Positions 23,356-34,307 of a DNA stretch of 64,000 bases are shown piece by piece. The notes under the pieces are model-generated. The model worked only from the letters and a program-made list of their open reading frames with translations, did no database searches and was not told the origin of the DNA. A program made the translations under genes and the position numbers. Position 1 is the first letter of the stretch. The number at the start of each line of letters is the position of its first letter. Source of the stretch: Hetaerina americana (taxonomy: Eukaryota > Arthropoda > Insecta > Odonata > Calopterygidae); NCBI GenBank assembly GCA_022747635.1, contig JAKTNV010000004.1, positions 82,682,552 through 82,746,551 of the forward strand, in the 5' to 3' direction.

Positions 23356-23365
23356 CAGATAATAT
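23356..23365. repeat. Target-site duplication, left of LINE-A copy 2
   Basis: CAGATAATAT occurs here and at 26736-26745, directly flanking both ends of the minus-strand LINE-A copy. A 10-bp direct duplication fits target-primed reverse transcription. Confidence 0.85.
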
Positions 23366-26300
23366 TTTTTTTAAGGTAATCTACCGGTTAAGGTAGGTTA
23401 TTGGATGGACACAACTAACAAACAAATATTTTATTACTCCTAACAAAACACAAAATCCATCATCCTACTCTATATCAGGTCCCTCTTCATCTCCGAGTAC
23501 TTTCTTCCTCCCTTCATCCCGTCAAACATCCCTATCCTGTTCCTTCCCTTTCCTCTTTTGCCCAATATTCTACCCTCTATCACAGTCTTCAACATCCCAC
23601 TGCCGGTCAACACCCCCTTCATCCACTTTTCCTGCCTCCATAGGTTTCTCCCAGCAAACCCCTCTCTTCGCCCACCATACCAAGTACTTCCTCATTTGTT
23701 TTCTTCTCTGTCCATTTCACCTTCTCCATTCTTCTCCACACCCACATTTCAAAAGCCTCCAATCTACGTCTATCCTCCTGCTTCAATGACCACGTTTCCG
23801 CACCGTACATAGCTACGCTCCATATCAAAGTTTTTACGAGTCTTTTCTTAACATCCCTACTCAACGTCCCCGTCATCAACTCCCTCCTCCTTGTGAAAGC
23901 CTCTTTGCCTAGCGCAATTCTTCTCCTTACGTCCCTACTACTTTGACCGTGTTGGTCCAAAACACTACCGAGATACGTAAACTGTTCTACCTGCTCTAGC
24001 TTTTGCCCTCCTATTTTAATGTTAAGCTTGGCCTTTTTCTTTCTAGAAAATCGCATAACCTTTGTTTTATTAATATTGATTCTCATCCCATACCTGTCGC
24101 ACTGAATTTCCAATTCACTAAGCAATGCTTGCAGCCCCTTGGCTGACTGACAAACTAAAGCTTGGTCATCAGCAAACTTAACTGATTTTACGAATTCCCC
24201 GCCCACTTTCATTCCTACCTCGAGTTCTTCCCATGCCTCTTTGATCATTTCTTCTGCGTACAGGTTGAACAGCAACGGTGATAATGGGCAACCCTGCCTT
24301 ACACCCCTTCCTAACACTGCCCATCCTGACTCCCCGTTTCCCACCCTCACCTGAGCAGTCAGAGACATGTACCGGTTGCGGATTAGCCTCCTTTCCCTCC
24401 AATCTATTCCTATTTTCTGCAATATACTCATTAGTTTTTCCCAATTTACTCTATCAAACGCCTTTTCGAAATCTACGAATCAGGCAAATACCTCCTGGTT
24501 GTGTTCTATATTCCTCTCGATTAATAATCTCATTACTGCAATGGCATCACCCGTACCTCTCCCCTTCCTAAACCCAAACTGATCATCCCCTAAGTAATCA
24601 TTTGCCCTACTCTCTATCCTTTTGTTTATGATCCTGAGAACAACTTTAGCTGCGTGGGATATCAAACTAATTGTCCTATAGTCCTCACATGACGTGGCCT
24701 TTACCTTCTTCGGAATAGGAACTAAAACTGATCTCACAAAGTCTTCCGGCCAGATTCCCCCCTCATAAATACTACGGATCAGCCCATATAGCCTCTTCCT
24801 CCCACATTTTCCCAAGCATTTCAAAAGTTCCACGGGAATGTTATCTACCCCCACGGCCTTATTTAGTTTCATCTCCCTTAATGCCCTTTCTATCTCATTG
24901 TCTAGTATGCCTGGACCTAAGCTATCTTCCTCTACGTCATGTTCCTTTTCAATGTCTAACTTTGTTGGTCTAAGCTCTTTACTATACAGGTCTTCTACAT
25001 ATTCCTTCCATCTCTCTTGGATCTTTCCTGCGTCAACTATTACCTTACCGGCCTTATCTCTAACTGCTATCGTTGATCTCCCTTTCTTACTTTCCGATAA
25101 AGATTTAACTATGCTGTAAAGCGCACCGATTTCCCCCTTCCTCTGCAGACTTTTCATATTCTCGCACTGCGTCTTCCACCATGCTTCCCTTGCTTTATTT
25201 GTTGCCCGCCTCAATTTATTGTTCAATTCTTTGTACTTCATTTTGCCTAATTCTGTATTTATATTCTTCCATTTTCGCCGCTCATCCATTTTTGTAATCA
25301 TCTCATCCGTGATCCATGGTTTACGAGTCCTTTTAGCGTTAACGGTTCCAATAGTGTCTTTTGCCGCTTTAGACAACCCTTTTTTGATACATTCCCATTT
25401 TTCTTCAATAGTACTTAGCTCTTTACCGTCCTCCATGATTTCCTCTACCGCCTGTTTGTATTCCTTTCTTTTCAACCCATTTAATGCTTCTACATTCCAT
25501 TTTCTAACTCGCCGCCCCTGCCTTATCTTTTTAAAACGTACGCTACATTTCATAACAACTAAATTGTGCTCTGAGTCCGCATCCGCTCCCGGGAAGCTGT
25601 GGGAATTTATCACACTGTTCTTAACCTGTGTCTAACCAGGATATAATCTAGCTGATATCTTCCCGAGTCACCTGGCATTTTCCATGTATACCTGCGTCTT
25701 TTGTGGTGTCTGAACCAAGTGTTGGTGATAACTAACCCCTGTCTCCTGCAGAACTCAACTGCTTTCTCCCCGCGGTCATTCCTCGTGCCTAAACCGTAGT
25801 CCCCCACCTCATCACCATCTCTTCCTTCGCCTACTGTCGCATTCCAATCCCCCATCACTATCAAATGTTTCCCTGCAGGAACACATGCAATCATGTCCTC
25901 TAACTGATCGTATATCCTATCGACCTCTTCTTCCTTATGGTTGCTCGGTGGCATGTATACCTGGATAATAACTAAGTTCGTCGGTTCTGCTTTTATCTCC
26001 ACTAGTAGTATTCTATCCGTTACTTGCTCTATGTTGACTACGCTTCTTCCTACCTCTTCATTTAATACTATGGCAACCCCTCGTTGGCTCTCGTCCCCAC
26101 CGCTGTATATTATTCTATACTTATCACTCCAGTAATCCCCGCTATCTTTCCATCTCACCTCGCATAGACCTAAAATATCTATATTTCCCCTTTCCATCTC
26201 TCGCTTAACATTCTCCAATTTCCCCGTCCTCATCATTGTCCTAACATTCCACGTTCCTATTCTAACTAATTTGGTCTTCTTCTCCTGCGTCTTCTGTCCT

Positions 26301-26735
26301 GCTGCTGCTGGTTTTCCCTTGCAAGGGTTTCGTGGGATGACGACCGCGGAAGCCTTGCCTCCCCCGCTGCCGGGCACGACACACGGCCGATTGGGCCGAG
26401 CCCCGTGGTTGCCAGGACTCAAAATATCTCTATTGTCCATCACATTGTTCTTGGGAATGATAATTGAGGTGGTTTCCCGTGGGCTTCCTCAATAGTGTTT
26501 TTAACGTGACACCATCACTTACTGGCCGCCCCACTGGGGTCAGACGCCATTGCAGCCGCCTCACTGAGGAACAGACGCTGCGTGGACTACCTTTCGTCTG
26601 GATCCTAACCTTCGACCTATCTGGCATGGGTGACCCTACCAGGAGCAATTTTTATTACTCCCGCCAGTACAGCTCTAGGGGTCATCGGAACGCACAAGCC
26701 CTTCCACCACGTCAAGGTTGTAGTCCGGGGAGGGC
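23366..26735 (-). mobile_element. LINE-A copy 2, full-length, left arm of palindrome
   Basis: This is a full-length RTE-like APE LINE on the minus strand. It has the conserved 5' terminus (CCCTCCCCGGACTACAACC, near 26734), a ~290-nt 5' UTR and one coding region of about 990 codons. The 3' UTR ends in the hairpin-containing motif (23375-23400) and a short A-run tail. The flanks carry the 10-bp duplication CAGATAATAT. Its 23419-26734 segment is an inverted, nearly identical repeat of 28428-31744. Total size near 3.4 kb, a single ORF and a simple 3' tail fit the RTE-like group; the exact clade is not established. Confidence 0.93.
23619..26443 (-). pseudogene. LINE-A copy 2 endonuclease-RT, disabled
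   Basis: The endonuclease frame 26443-25610 has GTWNVRT, LCEVRW, VMGDWNATVG and YQLDYILV. A 2-nt (TG) shift near 25611 moves the reading into 25613-24480, where SEHNLVV closes the endonuclease. A linker and the first half of the RT follow (DQFGFRKGRGTGDA). A TGA at 24480-24482 replaces the Cys found in copy 1. The same frame then resumes with FVDFEKAFDRVNWEKL, GVRQGCPLSPLLF and the catalytic FADD near 24176-24165. A 1-nt deletion near 23648 shifts the C-terminus relative to copy 3. Three lesions prevent a full protein. Confidence 0.92.
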
Positions 26736-26745
26736 CAGATAATAT
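26736..26745. repeat. Target-site duplication, right of LINE-A copy 2
   Basis: Second copy of CAGATAATAT, adjoining the 5' end of the minus-strand LINE. Confidence 0.85.
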
Positions 26746-28194
26746 GGCGGTCCCGAAAATTTTTGCATATTCCTTCGAGCATACAAGTAAACGGCAGATG
26801 TGCAGGTACAAAGAAAAATGAAACAGCCGCGTGGTTGCAACAAGAATTTATTAATTTCCCCAAAACTTCACTTGATATTGTAAGGCGTATGCGCTCTCCG
26901 CCTTGGCGAAATTTCATCAATTATTCATCAATTAGCTAACAAAGAAATTGACAATAGTCTTCCGGCAAAAAAAATAGTTGGACGGCAAACCGATTGGCGA
27001 TCATTTTTTACAAACCGAAAAGAATTTTTTTTCCATTCAGTTTATCCCATGGAGTTGCAGTATCTCACCACTAAAAAAATTAATTAGGTTAAGTGAAGCT
27101 AAATATATATCTTAACTGAATCACCTTTTTATTTCTTGGTGGACAAAATTAAACTCAATGTATTTAAATCAAAATTATGTTTTTCATTTAATTCTGGAGT
27201 TAATTCAATAAAAATATTGTGACCGCTGTGAAAACCCAGGCCAAAAAATATGTCAATTTCTCATAGAAATAAATGAAAAATTAAGCAACCTAACGGTCGT
27301 TTACATTTCTCCAAATAAGGTAGAGCCTACTTGCTCAAGTTTAAATCTTTCCGTTCTCTCTCTTTTTGGTTCAACCAATCTGAAATTAGTCTTGTTTTCC
27401 CGCATTTGACTTGGCAAATTCACTGTGAGCGCACCAGAATTGAAGTAGTTTTTCATTGGTACTAGTTTATGCAACGACGCATTATGGTAAAAATATAATA
27501 GAAAACATATCACGAGGCTAGTTATAGATGAACTTGAAAAAAATTACTTTTCCTGGACCATCGAAATTGAGCAAGTTACTGCCCAAGTCTGGCAGAAACG
27601 GGGGAGTTCATTCGGAAGAGTTGACGGTAGCTGCGGCGGCTTATGTGGGGTGATTCCAGGAAAAGCAGTTCCCAGGGTGGAACACATGGCAATATTTCCG
27701 CCACGCACGGAGCGTGGGGGAAGAGGGGGCTCGCCCGGTGTACATTGGCGGAATGGGAGCTGCGGAGGGGAGAATCAATGCAGCGCTTCTACGAAGTCAC
27801 ATTCCCCAAGCGCCGCATCACATTTGTGCTTTCCCGGAAAAGGTCGGGATGATTCCCGGGAGGCAAGTGAACCGGGGTAATGCCGCAGCGTGCTACGGAG
27901 GGAGGAGGTGAGTGGGAGGGAGGGAATGGGGATTGCATATGTGAAGCCACCGTCGGGAATCGGACAGTGTGTAGTGTGGGGAGTGTGGGGCGGGGTTGGC
28001 GGCTGGGAGGGATATTCCACCACTCACGCTCTCATTCACCTCCGCAGTTCTCATTCATACTGCTTCCAGGATGTGTGCGGCGCGGGGTACCAACAACCAT
28101 TTTGTGGGGAAAACCCCTTTCAAGTGCGTACATTTCAGAATTTACGGCGGTGCGAGTGAAGGATCTTTGCACTACAACCGCTCCATGGAGTCAA

Positions 28195-28197
<3 letters not shown>
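26746..28197. other. Palindrome spacer with GC-rich block 27600-28190
   Basis: The left part is AT-rich with nothing recognised. From about 27600 to 28190 the sequence becomes distinctly GC-rich and G-biased on the plus strand, with several overlapping open frames but no family resemblance. It could be a host promoter or exon, or unrelated inserted DNA; I cannot assign a function. Confidence 0.4.
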
Positions 28198-28246
<49 letters not shown>

Positions 28247-28427
28247 TATACACACACGTATATATATATATATGTATATATATATATGTATATATATATA
28301 TGTATATATATATGTATATAATATATGTATATATATATATGTATATATATATGTATATATATATGTATATATATATGTATATATATATATGTATATATAT
28401 CGTATATATATATATATATGTATATAT
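28198..28427. repeat. (TA)n with GTATATAT variants
   Basis: About 230 bp of TA repeat interspersed with regular G or C substitutions ends directly at the 5' terminus of LINE-A copy 3. Long Ile/Tyr frames on both strands here are repeat artefacts. Confidence 0.97.
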
Positions 28428-31400
28428 CCCTCCCCGGACTACAACCTTGACGTGGTGGAAGGGCTTGTGCGTTCCGATGACCCCTAGAGCTGTACTGGCG
28501 GGAGTAATAAAAATTGCTCCTGGTAGGGTCACCCATGCCAGATAGGTCGAAGGTTAGGATCCAGACGAAAGGTAGTCCACGCAGCGTCTGTTCCTCAGTG
28601 AGGCGGCTGCAATGGCGTCTGACCCCAGTGGGGCGGCCAGTAAGTGATGGTGTCACGTTAAAAACACTATTGAGGAAGCCCACGGGAAACCACCTCAATT
28701 ATCATTCCCAAGAACAATGTGATGGACAATAGAGATATTTTGAGTCCTGGCAACCACGGGGCTCGGCCCAATCGGCCGTGTGTCGTGCCCGGCAGCGGGG
28801 GAGGCAAGGCTTCCGCGGTCGTCATCCCACGAAACCCTTGCAAGGGAAAACCAGCAGCAGCAGGACAGAAGACGCAGGAGAAGAAGACCAAATTAGTTAG
28901 AATAGGAACGTGGAATGTTAGGACAATGATGAGGACGGGGAAATTGGAGAATGTTAAGCGAGAGATGGAAAGGGGAAATATAGATATTTTAGGTCTATGC
29001 GAGGTGAGATGGAAAGATAGCGGGGATTACTGGAGTGATAAGTATAGAATAATATACAGCGGTGGGGACGAGAGCCAACGAGGGGTTGCCATAGTATTAA
29101 ATGAAGAGGTAGGAAGAAGCGTAGTCAACATAGAGCAAGTAACGGATAGAATACTACTAGTGGAGATAAAAGCAGAACCGACGAACTTAGTTATTATCCA
29201 GGTATACATGCCACCGAGCAACCATAAGGAAGAAGAGGTCGATAGGATATACGATCAGTTAGAGGACATGATTGCATGTGTTCCTGCAGGGAAACATTTG
29301 ATAGTGATGGGGGATTGGAATGCGACAGTAGGCGAAGGAAGAGATGGTGATGAGGTGGGGGACTACGGTTTAGGCACGAGGAATGACCGCGGGGAGAAAG
29401 CAGTTGAGTTCTGCAGGAGACAGGGGTTAGTTATCACCAACACTTGGTTCAGACACCACAAAAGACGCAGGTATACATGGAAAATGCCAGGTGACTCGGG
29501 AAGATATCAGCTAGATTATATCCTGGTTAGACACAGGTTAAGAACAGTGTGATAAATTCCCACAGCTTCCCGGGAGCGGATGCGGACTCAGAGCACAATT
29601 TAGTTGTTATGAAATGTAGCGTACGTTTTAAAAAGATAAGGCAGGGGCGGCGAGTTAGAAAATGGAATGTAGAAGCATTAAATGGGTTGAAAAGAAAGGA
29701 ATACAAACAGGCGGTAGAGGAAATCATGGAGGACGGTAAAGAGCTAAGTACTATTGAAGAAAAATGGGAATGTATCAAAAAAGGGTTGTCTAAAGCGGCA
29801 AAAGACACTATTGGAACCGTTAACGCTAAAAGGACTCGTAAACCATGGATCACGGATGAGATGATTACAAAAATGGATGAGCGGCGAAAATGGAAGAATA
29901 TAAATACAGAATTAGGCAAAATGAAGTACAAAGAATTGAACAATAAATTGAGGCGGGCAACAAATAAAGCAAGGGAAGCATGGTGGAAGACGCAGTGCGA
30001 GAATATGAAAAGTCTGCAGAGGAAGGGGGAAATCGGTGCGCTTTACAGCATAGTTAAATCTTTATCGGAAAGTAAGAAAGGGAGATCAACGATAGCAGTT
30101 AGAGATAAGGCCGGTAAGGTAATAGTTGACGCAGGAAAGATCCAAGAGAGATGGAAGGAATATGTAGAAGACCTGTATAGTAAAGAGCTTAGACCAACAA
30201 AGTTAGACATTGAAAAGGAACATGACGTAGAGGAAGATAGCTTAGGTCCAGGCATACTAGACAATGAGATAGAAAGGGCATTAAGGGAGATGAAACTAAA
30301 TAAGGCCGTGGGGGTAGATAACATTCCCGTGGAACTTTTGAAATGCTTGGGAAAATGTGGGAGGAAGAGGCTATATGGGCTGATCCGTAGTATTTATGAG
30401 GGGGGAATCTGGCCGGAAGACTTTGTGAGATCAGTTTTAGTTCCTATTCCGAAAAAGGTAAAGGCCACGTCATGTAAGGACTATAGGACAATTAGTTTGA
30501 TATCCCACGCAGCTAAAGTTGTTCTCAGGATCATAAACAAAAGGATAGAGAGTAGGGCAAATGATTACTTAGGGGATGATCAGTTTGGGTTTAGGAAGGG
30601 GAGAGGTACGGGTGATGCCATTGCAGTAATGAGATTATTAATCGAGAGGAATATAGAACACAACCAGGAGGTATTTGCCTGATTCGTAGATTTCGAAAAG
30701 GCGTTTGATAGAGTAAATTGGGAAAAACTAATGAGTATATTGCAGAAAATAGGAATAGATTGGAGGGAAAGGAGGCTAATCCGCAACCGGTACATGTCTC
30801 TGACTGCTCAGGTGAGGGTGGGAAACGGGGAGTCAGGATGGGCAGTGTTAGGAAGGGGTGTAAGGCAGGGTTGCCCATTATCACCGTTGCTGTTCAACCT
30901 GTACGCAGAAGAAATGATCAAAGAGGCATGGGAAGAACTCGAGGTAGGAATGAAAGTGGGCGGGGAATTCGTAAAATCAGTTAAGTTTGCTGATGACCAA
31001 GCTTTAGTTTGTCAGTCAGCCAAGGGGCTGCAAGCATTGCTTAGTGAATTGGAAATTCAGTGCGACAGGTATGGGATGAGAATCAATATTAATAAAACAA
31101 AGGTTATGCGATTTTCTAGAAAGAAAAAGGCCAAGCTTAACATTAAAATAGGAGGGCAAAAGCTAGAGCAGGTAGAACAGTTTACGTATCTCGGTAGTGT
31201 TTTGGACCAACACGGTCAAAGTAGTAGGGACGTAAGGAGAAGAATTGCGCTAGGCAAAGAGGCTTTCACAAGGAGGAGGGAGTTGATGACAGGGACTTTG
31301 AGTAAGGATGTTAAGAAAAGACTCGTAAAAACTTTGATATGGAGCGTAGCTATGTACGGAGCGGAAACGTGGTCATTGAAGCAGGAGGATAGACGTAGAT

Positions 31401-31744
31401 TGGAGGCTTTTGAAATGTGGGTGTGGAGAAGAATGGAGAAGGTGAAATGGACAGAGAAGAAAACAAATGAGGAAGTACTTGGTATGGTGGGCGAAGAGAG
31501 GGGTTTGTTGGGAGCAATCCTATGGAGGCAGGAAAAGTGGATGAAGGGGGTGTTGACCGGCAGTGGGATGTTGAAGACTGTGATAGAGGGTAGAATGTTG
31601 GGCAAAAGAGGAAAGGGAAGGAACAGGATAGGGTTGTTGGACGGGATGAAGGGAGGAAGGAAGTACTCAGAGATGAAGAGGGACCTGATATAGAGTAGGA
31701 TGATTGATTTTGTGTTTTGTTAGGAGTAATAAAATATTTGTTTG
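28428..31744 (+). mobile_element. LINE-A copy 3, right arm of palindrome
   Basis: The same element as copy 2 in opposite orientation. It starts at exactly the same 5' nucleotide block (CCCTCCCCGG), immediately after (TA)n. It runs to AATATTTGTTTG at 31744, where the similarity ends abruptly. The 3' hairpin motif and tail present in copies 1 and 2 are missing, so the 3' end is truncated, which is unusual for a LINE. I noticed only a handful of substitutions and one indel against the left arm over 3.3 kb. Confidence 0.93.
28719..31693 (+). pseudogene. LINE-A copy 3 endonuclease-RT, disabled
   Basis: Frames: endonuclease 28719-29552, linker and first RT half 29549-30682, second RT half 30683-31693. 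The endonuclease has TWNVRT (residues 64-69), Glu 95 in LCEVRW and GDWN (198-201). The RT shows GVRQGC near 30857 and FADD at 30986-30997. The C-terminus is complete (RNRIGLLDGMKGGRKY...). The same TG frameshift (about 29549) and the same TGA (30680-30682) occur as in copy 2, while the 1-nt deletion of copy 2 is absent. The frames add up to about 990 codons, a typical RTE-like length. The product would make the target nick and the cDNA; this copy cannot make it whole. Confidence 0.92.
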
Positions 31745-31957
31745 AATCAGTTAATACTTCGTCACATACCTTGCCGATAAGAGCCAGCGTAACGCTGTTA
31801 ATTCGGGCATTGTTACTGAAACCTTTTTACACCTAGTTGTTAACTGAAAAAATGTAAATTTTTATAAAAGCGTACGCATTAAAGTTAGGAAAAAGAAAGT
31901 TGTTTTCTATTTCACTCATTTACAATATATTTCAATATTCAATCAAGGCTCTAGTGG
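31745..31957. other. AT-rich DNA, nothing recognised
   Basis: Short unassigned stretch after the LINE-A copy 3 break. Confidence 0.4.
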
Positions 31958-32240
31958 TTAAAATTTTCTGAAAGAGTGGATATGATGCATTTAAGGTGAG
32001 CATGAAGGTTGAAGGTACCCAATACGGGTGACAACGAAATGAACATTTATAACATTAATAAAATGAGAATAAATGTGTTAGTAATGTTATATTGAAATAA
32101 GCAATCATATCTAAAAACCTTTTCATTGTTTTCTTGTTTGACTAATTGGTATAAATTAGGGCCATGCGAGTCTCAATTCTTCAATCACTGTGGTTTGAGA
32201 TTAGGGGATTTTATTGACCTGGAAGTATGCAGTTCACCAG
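31958..32240 (+). repeat. Unclassified dispersed repeat, copy 1
   Basis: This ~280-bp block is matched in inverse orientation by 43181-43465. Shared landmarks are GGTTAAAATTTTCTGAA, GAAGGTTGAAGGTACCCAAT and TTCAATCACTGTGGTTTGAG in the same order. It has no coding potential, and I could not see terminal repeats. Confidence 0.75.
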
Positions 32241-32526
32241 AGTTTTCATTTAGCAGCATACGACATTGGACTACCCACAGTGATTTTGGTGTACGTTTTT
32301 TCCTGAACTATTTTACTGGATATTACTGGACCTATTTTCTGACGCATAATCGAGAGGCAAAGCAGTACCCCGCCCGTGGCGCCCAATTTGAAAGTCGTAC
32401 CGCTACCAGGGGGCATAAGAAGTATTATTTTCGTCCGATTGCATGAAAATACTCCTTCAAATTCCACTTATGCCGACGGCGTCATAAATATGGACGTGTC
32501 CTGGCCTCAAGAGGAGCTTCCTGCCA
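32241..32526. other. Unassigned DNA
   Basis: Contains overlapping frames on both strands (32246-32467) that I cannot assign. Confidence 0.35.
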
Positions 32527-33004
32527 TTGCTACGAGGTTTGAAGACGGTTGACGACACGTTAAGGATCCAAGAGGGGCCGGGAAACGTAGTGCATCACAT
32601 ATCTCCACCGAGGAAGCAGGTAACAAGCGCCCGATTTGCACGAGTAATAAATACTCACCACTTGTCAAGGACCCGGACATCTCTCCTGCTCACGTGGCGA
32701 TGGAGGCTGAGATTTCATCTGCGACATCTGGCTCCCCGGCAAACCAAACAGGAACCGCGCCCCCCGGCTCTCATCATATATGATATGGCGAACCTTTTTG
32801 AACTTGCCCGATTCAAGGCACTGGAATCTTTTACCGCGGTCCACATAGCCAACTCGACGAGACTTTAGCTGAAGACTGCGGTCGACTATGCGTTCGCAAA
32901 AAAGTTGCTGGTGCAGTCAAAGGCAAAAATCTAGACCTGGGGTCCGAAATCGCAACACAGCGGACCCTCCGGTGAACCATGGGCGACATACCGTGGTTGC
33001 CTTG
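32527..33004 (+). pseudogene. Jockey-like LINE ORF1 (Gag) fragment
   Basis: The translation around 32740-32990 (ALIIYDMANLFELARF, FTAVHIANSTRL, then a frame break and TAVDYAFAKKLLVQ) resembles the central Gag domain of Jockey-type ORF1 proteins. The fragment ends at the TIR of the mariner at 33007. The assignment rests on a loose motif match, supported by the RT fragment of the same kind on the other side of the mariner. Confidence 0.5.
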
Positions 33005-33006
33005 TA

Positions 33007-34307
33007 CAAGGTGTGCTAAAAAAAAGACCGGACTGATTTTATTCTGCGAAAACAGTTCAACGGATCGAAACGATACATAGTACGCCATCTATTGACATAT
33101 CTGACGATTAAAACGAGAGGTGTTCGGTTTCTTTACGTCGAGTCGTTACGCAGCAGGAGCGGTACGTGTCTAAACCTGTGCGTCGCCGCGTGCAACGACA
33201 GCAACGAGCTAGAGGAACAGCGTGTGTGCGTGAAATTTAGTTTTACACTTGGCAAAAGTCCTACGGAGACATTTGGAATAATTCAATAAGCCTTTTTTAA
33301 TGAAGCTAAGAGTCAAAGCCAGTGTTTTGAGTGGTACAGTCGTTTTAAATCGGGCAGAACCTCGACAGATGAAGATCCGCAAACGGGGTGGCCTTCTACT
33401 TCGACAGACCCCAACCATGTCAAATTGGTAAACGATTTGGTGCGGGTAAATCGCTGTTTAACTGTTAGGGACATAGCCGAGGAAGTGAGCATTAGTTTTG
33501 GATCCTATCAGACAATTTTGACAGACATTTTGGGCATGGCGCGCGTCGCATCAAAATTCTTCCCGCGGGTGCCGACTGATGAATAGAGACAAAACGTGTG
33601 GATATTTGTCAGGAACTCCTGGATCGAGCCAATGCCGACCAAGAGTTTCTTAAACCATCGTAACCGGTGACGAAACCTGGGTTGACGGTTATGATATTGA
33701 GACCAATACCCAGTCTTCTCAGTGGAAAGGTCCTCATTCTCCGCGACCAAAGAAAGCTCGCATGTCCCGGTCCAATGCGAAGGTCATGCTGGTGTGTTTC
33801 TTCGATTGGCAAAGGCTGATTCATTACGAATACGTCTCTCAAGGTGAAATCGTCAACAAATATTTCTACTTAAAGGTTATGAAGTGGATGAGGGTCGCAG
33901 TAAGCCGAAAGAGGTCGGACATGTGGAGAAACAATGCATGGCATTTCCACCACAATAACACGCCGGCTTACATGGCGCTGATCGTGGTAGAGCCGTGGCC
34001 GTGATCCCAAAGCCACCCTATTTTCCAGACGTGGCGCCATCAGACTTTTCAAAGTTTCCAAAGTTAAAATCAACCTTGAGAGGGCGCCGATTCGACTCTA
34101 TTGCGGACATTAAAACTAATTGTACGGTGGACCTGAAGAGGATCCCTAAGGCGGCTTACCAGGCAGGGTTCGAGAGCTGGAAGAAACCTTGGCAAAAGAG
34201 TGTCGCCAGCCAAGGCATGAATTTTGAGGGGGACAAGTTCGATTAAGCTGTGTCCGTCGAAATAAACAAGTTATAAAATCAGTCCTGTCTTTTTTGATCA
34301 CTTCTTG
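33007..34307 (+). mobile_element. mariner transposon, full-length size, inactive
   Basis: The ends at 33007-33042 and 34273-34307 are imperfect inverted repeats (shared core GACTGATTTTAT on the inner side, an A-run in the middle). The length of about 1.3 kb is the normal size of a mariner. A TA precedes the left end; the right flank reads TG, so the target duplication has decayed or my end is off by a base. It is a different mariner lineage from those at 9122 and 51630, because its TIRs differ. It sits between two pieces of a Jockey-like LINE. Confidence 0.85.
33215..34246 (+). pseudogene. mariner transposase pseudogene
   Basis: The N-terminal HTH region reads VCVKFSFTLGKSPTETFGII, CFEWYSRFKSGRTSTDEDP and LTVRDIAEEVSISFGSYQTIL. 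The catalytic domain follows with VTGDETWVDGYDIETN (first Asp), FHHNNTPAYMAL (second block) and YFPDVAPSDFSKFPKLKS (third Asp with the usual 34-residue-type spacing). The second block reads HHNN where the family has HHDN, so a catalytic Asp has become Asn. Several stops and frameshifts (for example 33287 and 33583) also separate the blocks. Mariner transposases cut and paste DNA at TA; this one is dead. Confidence 0.85.
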
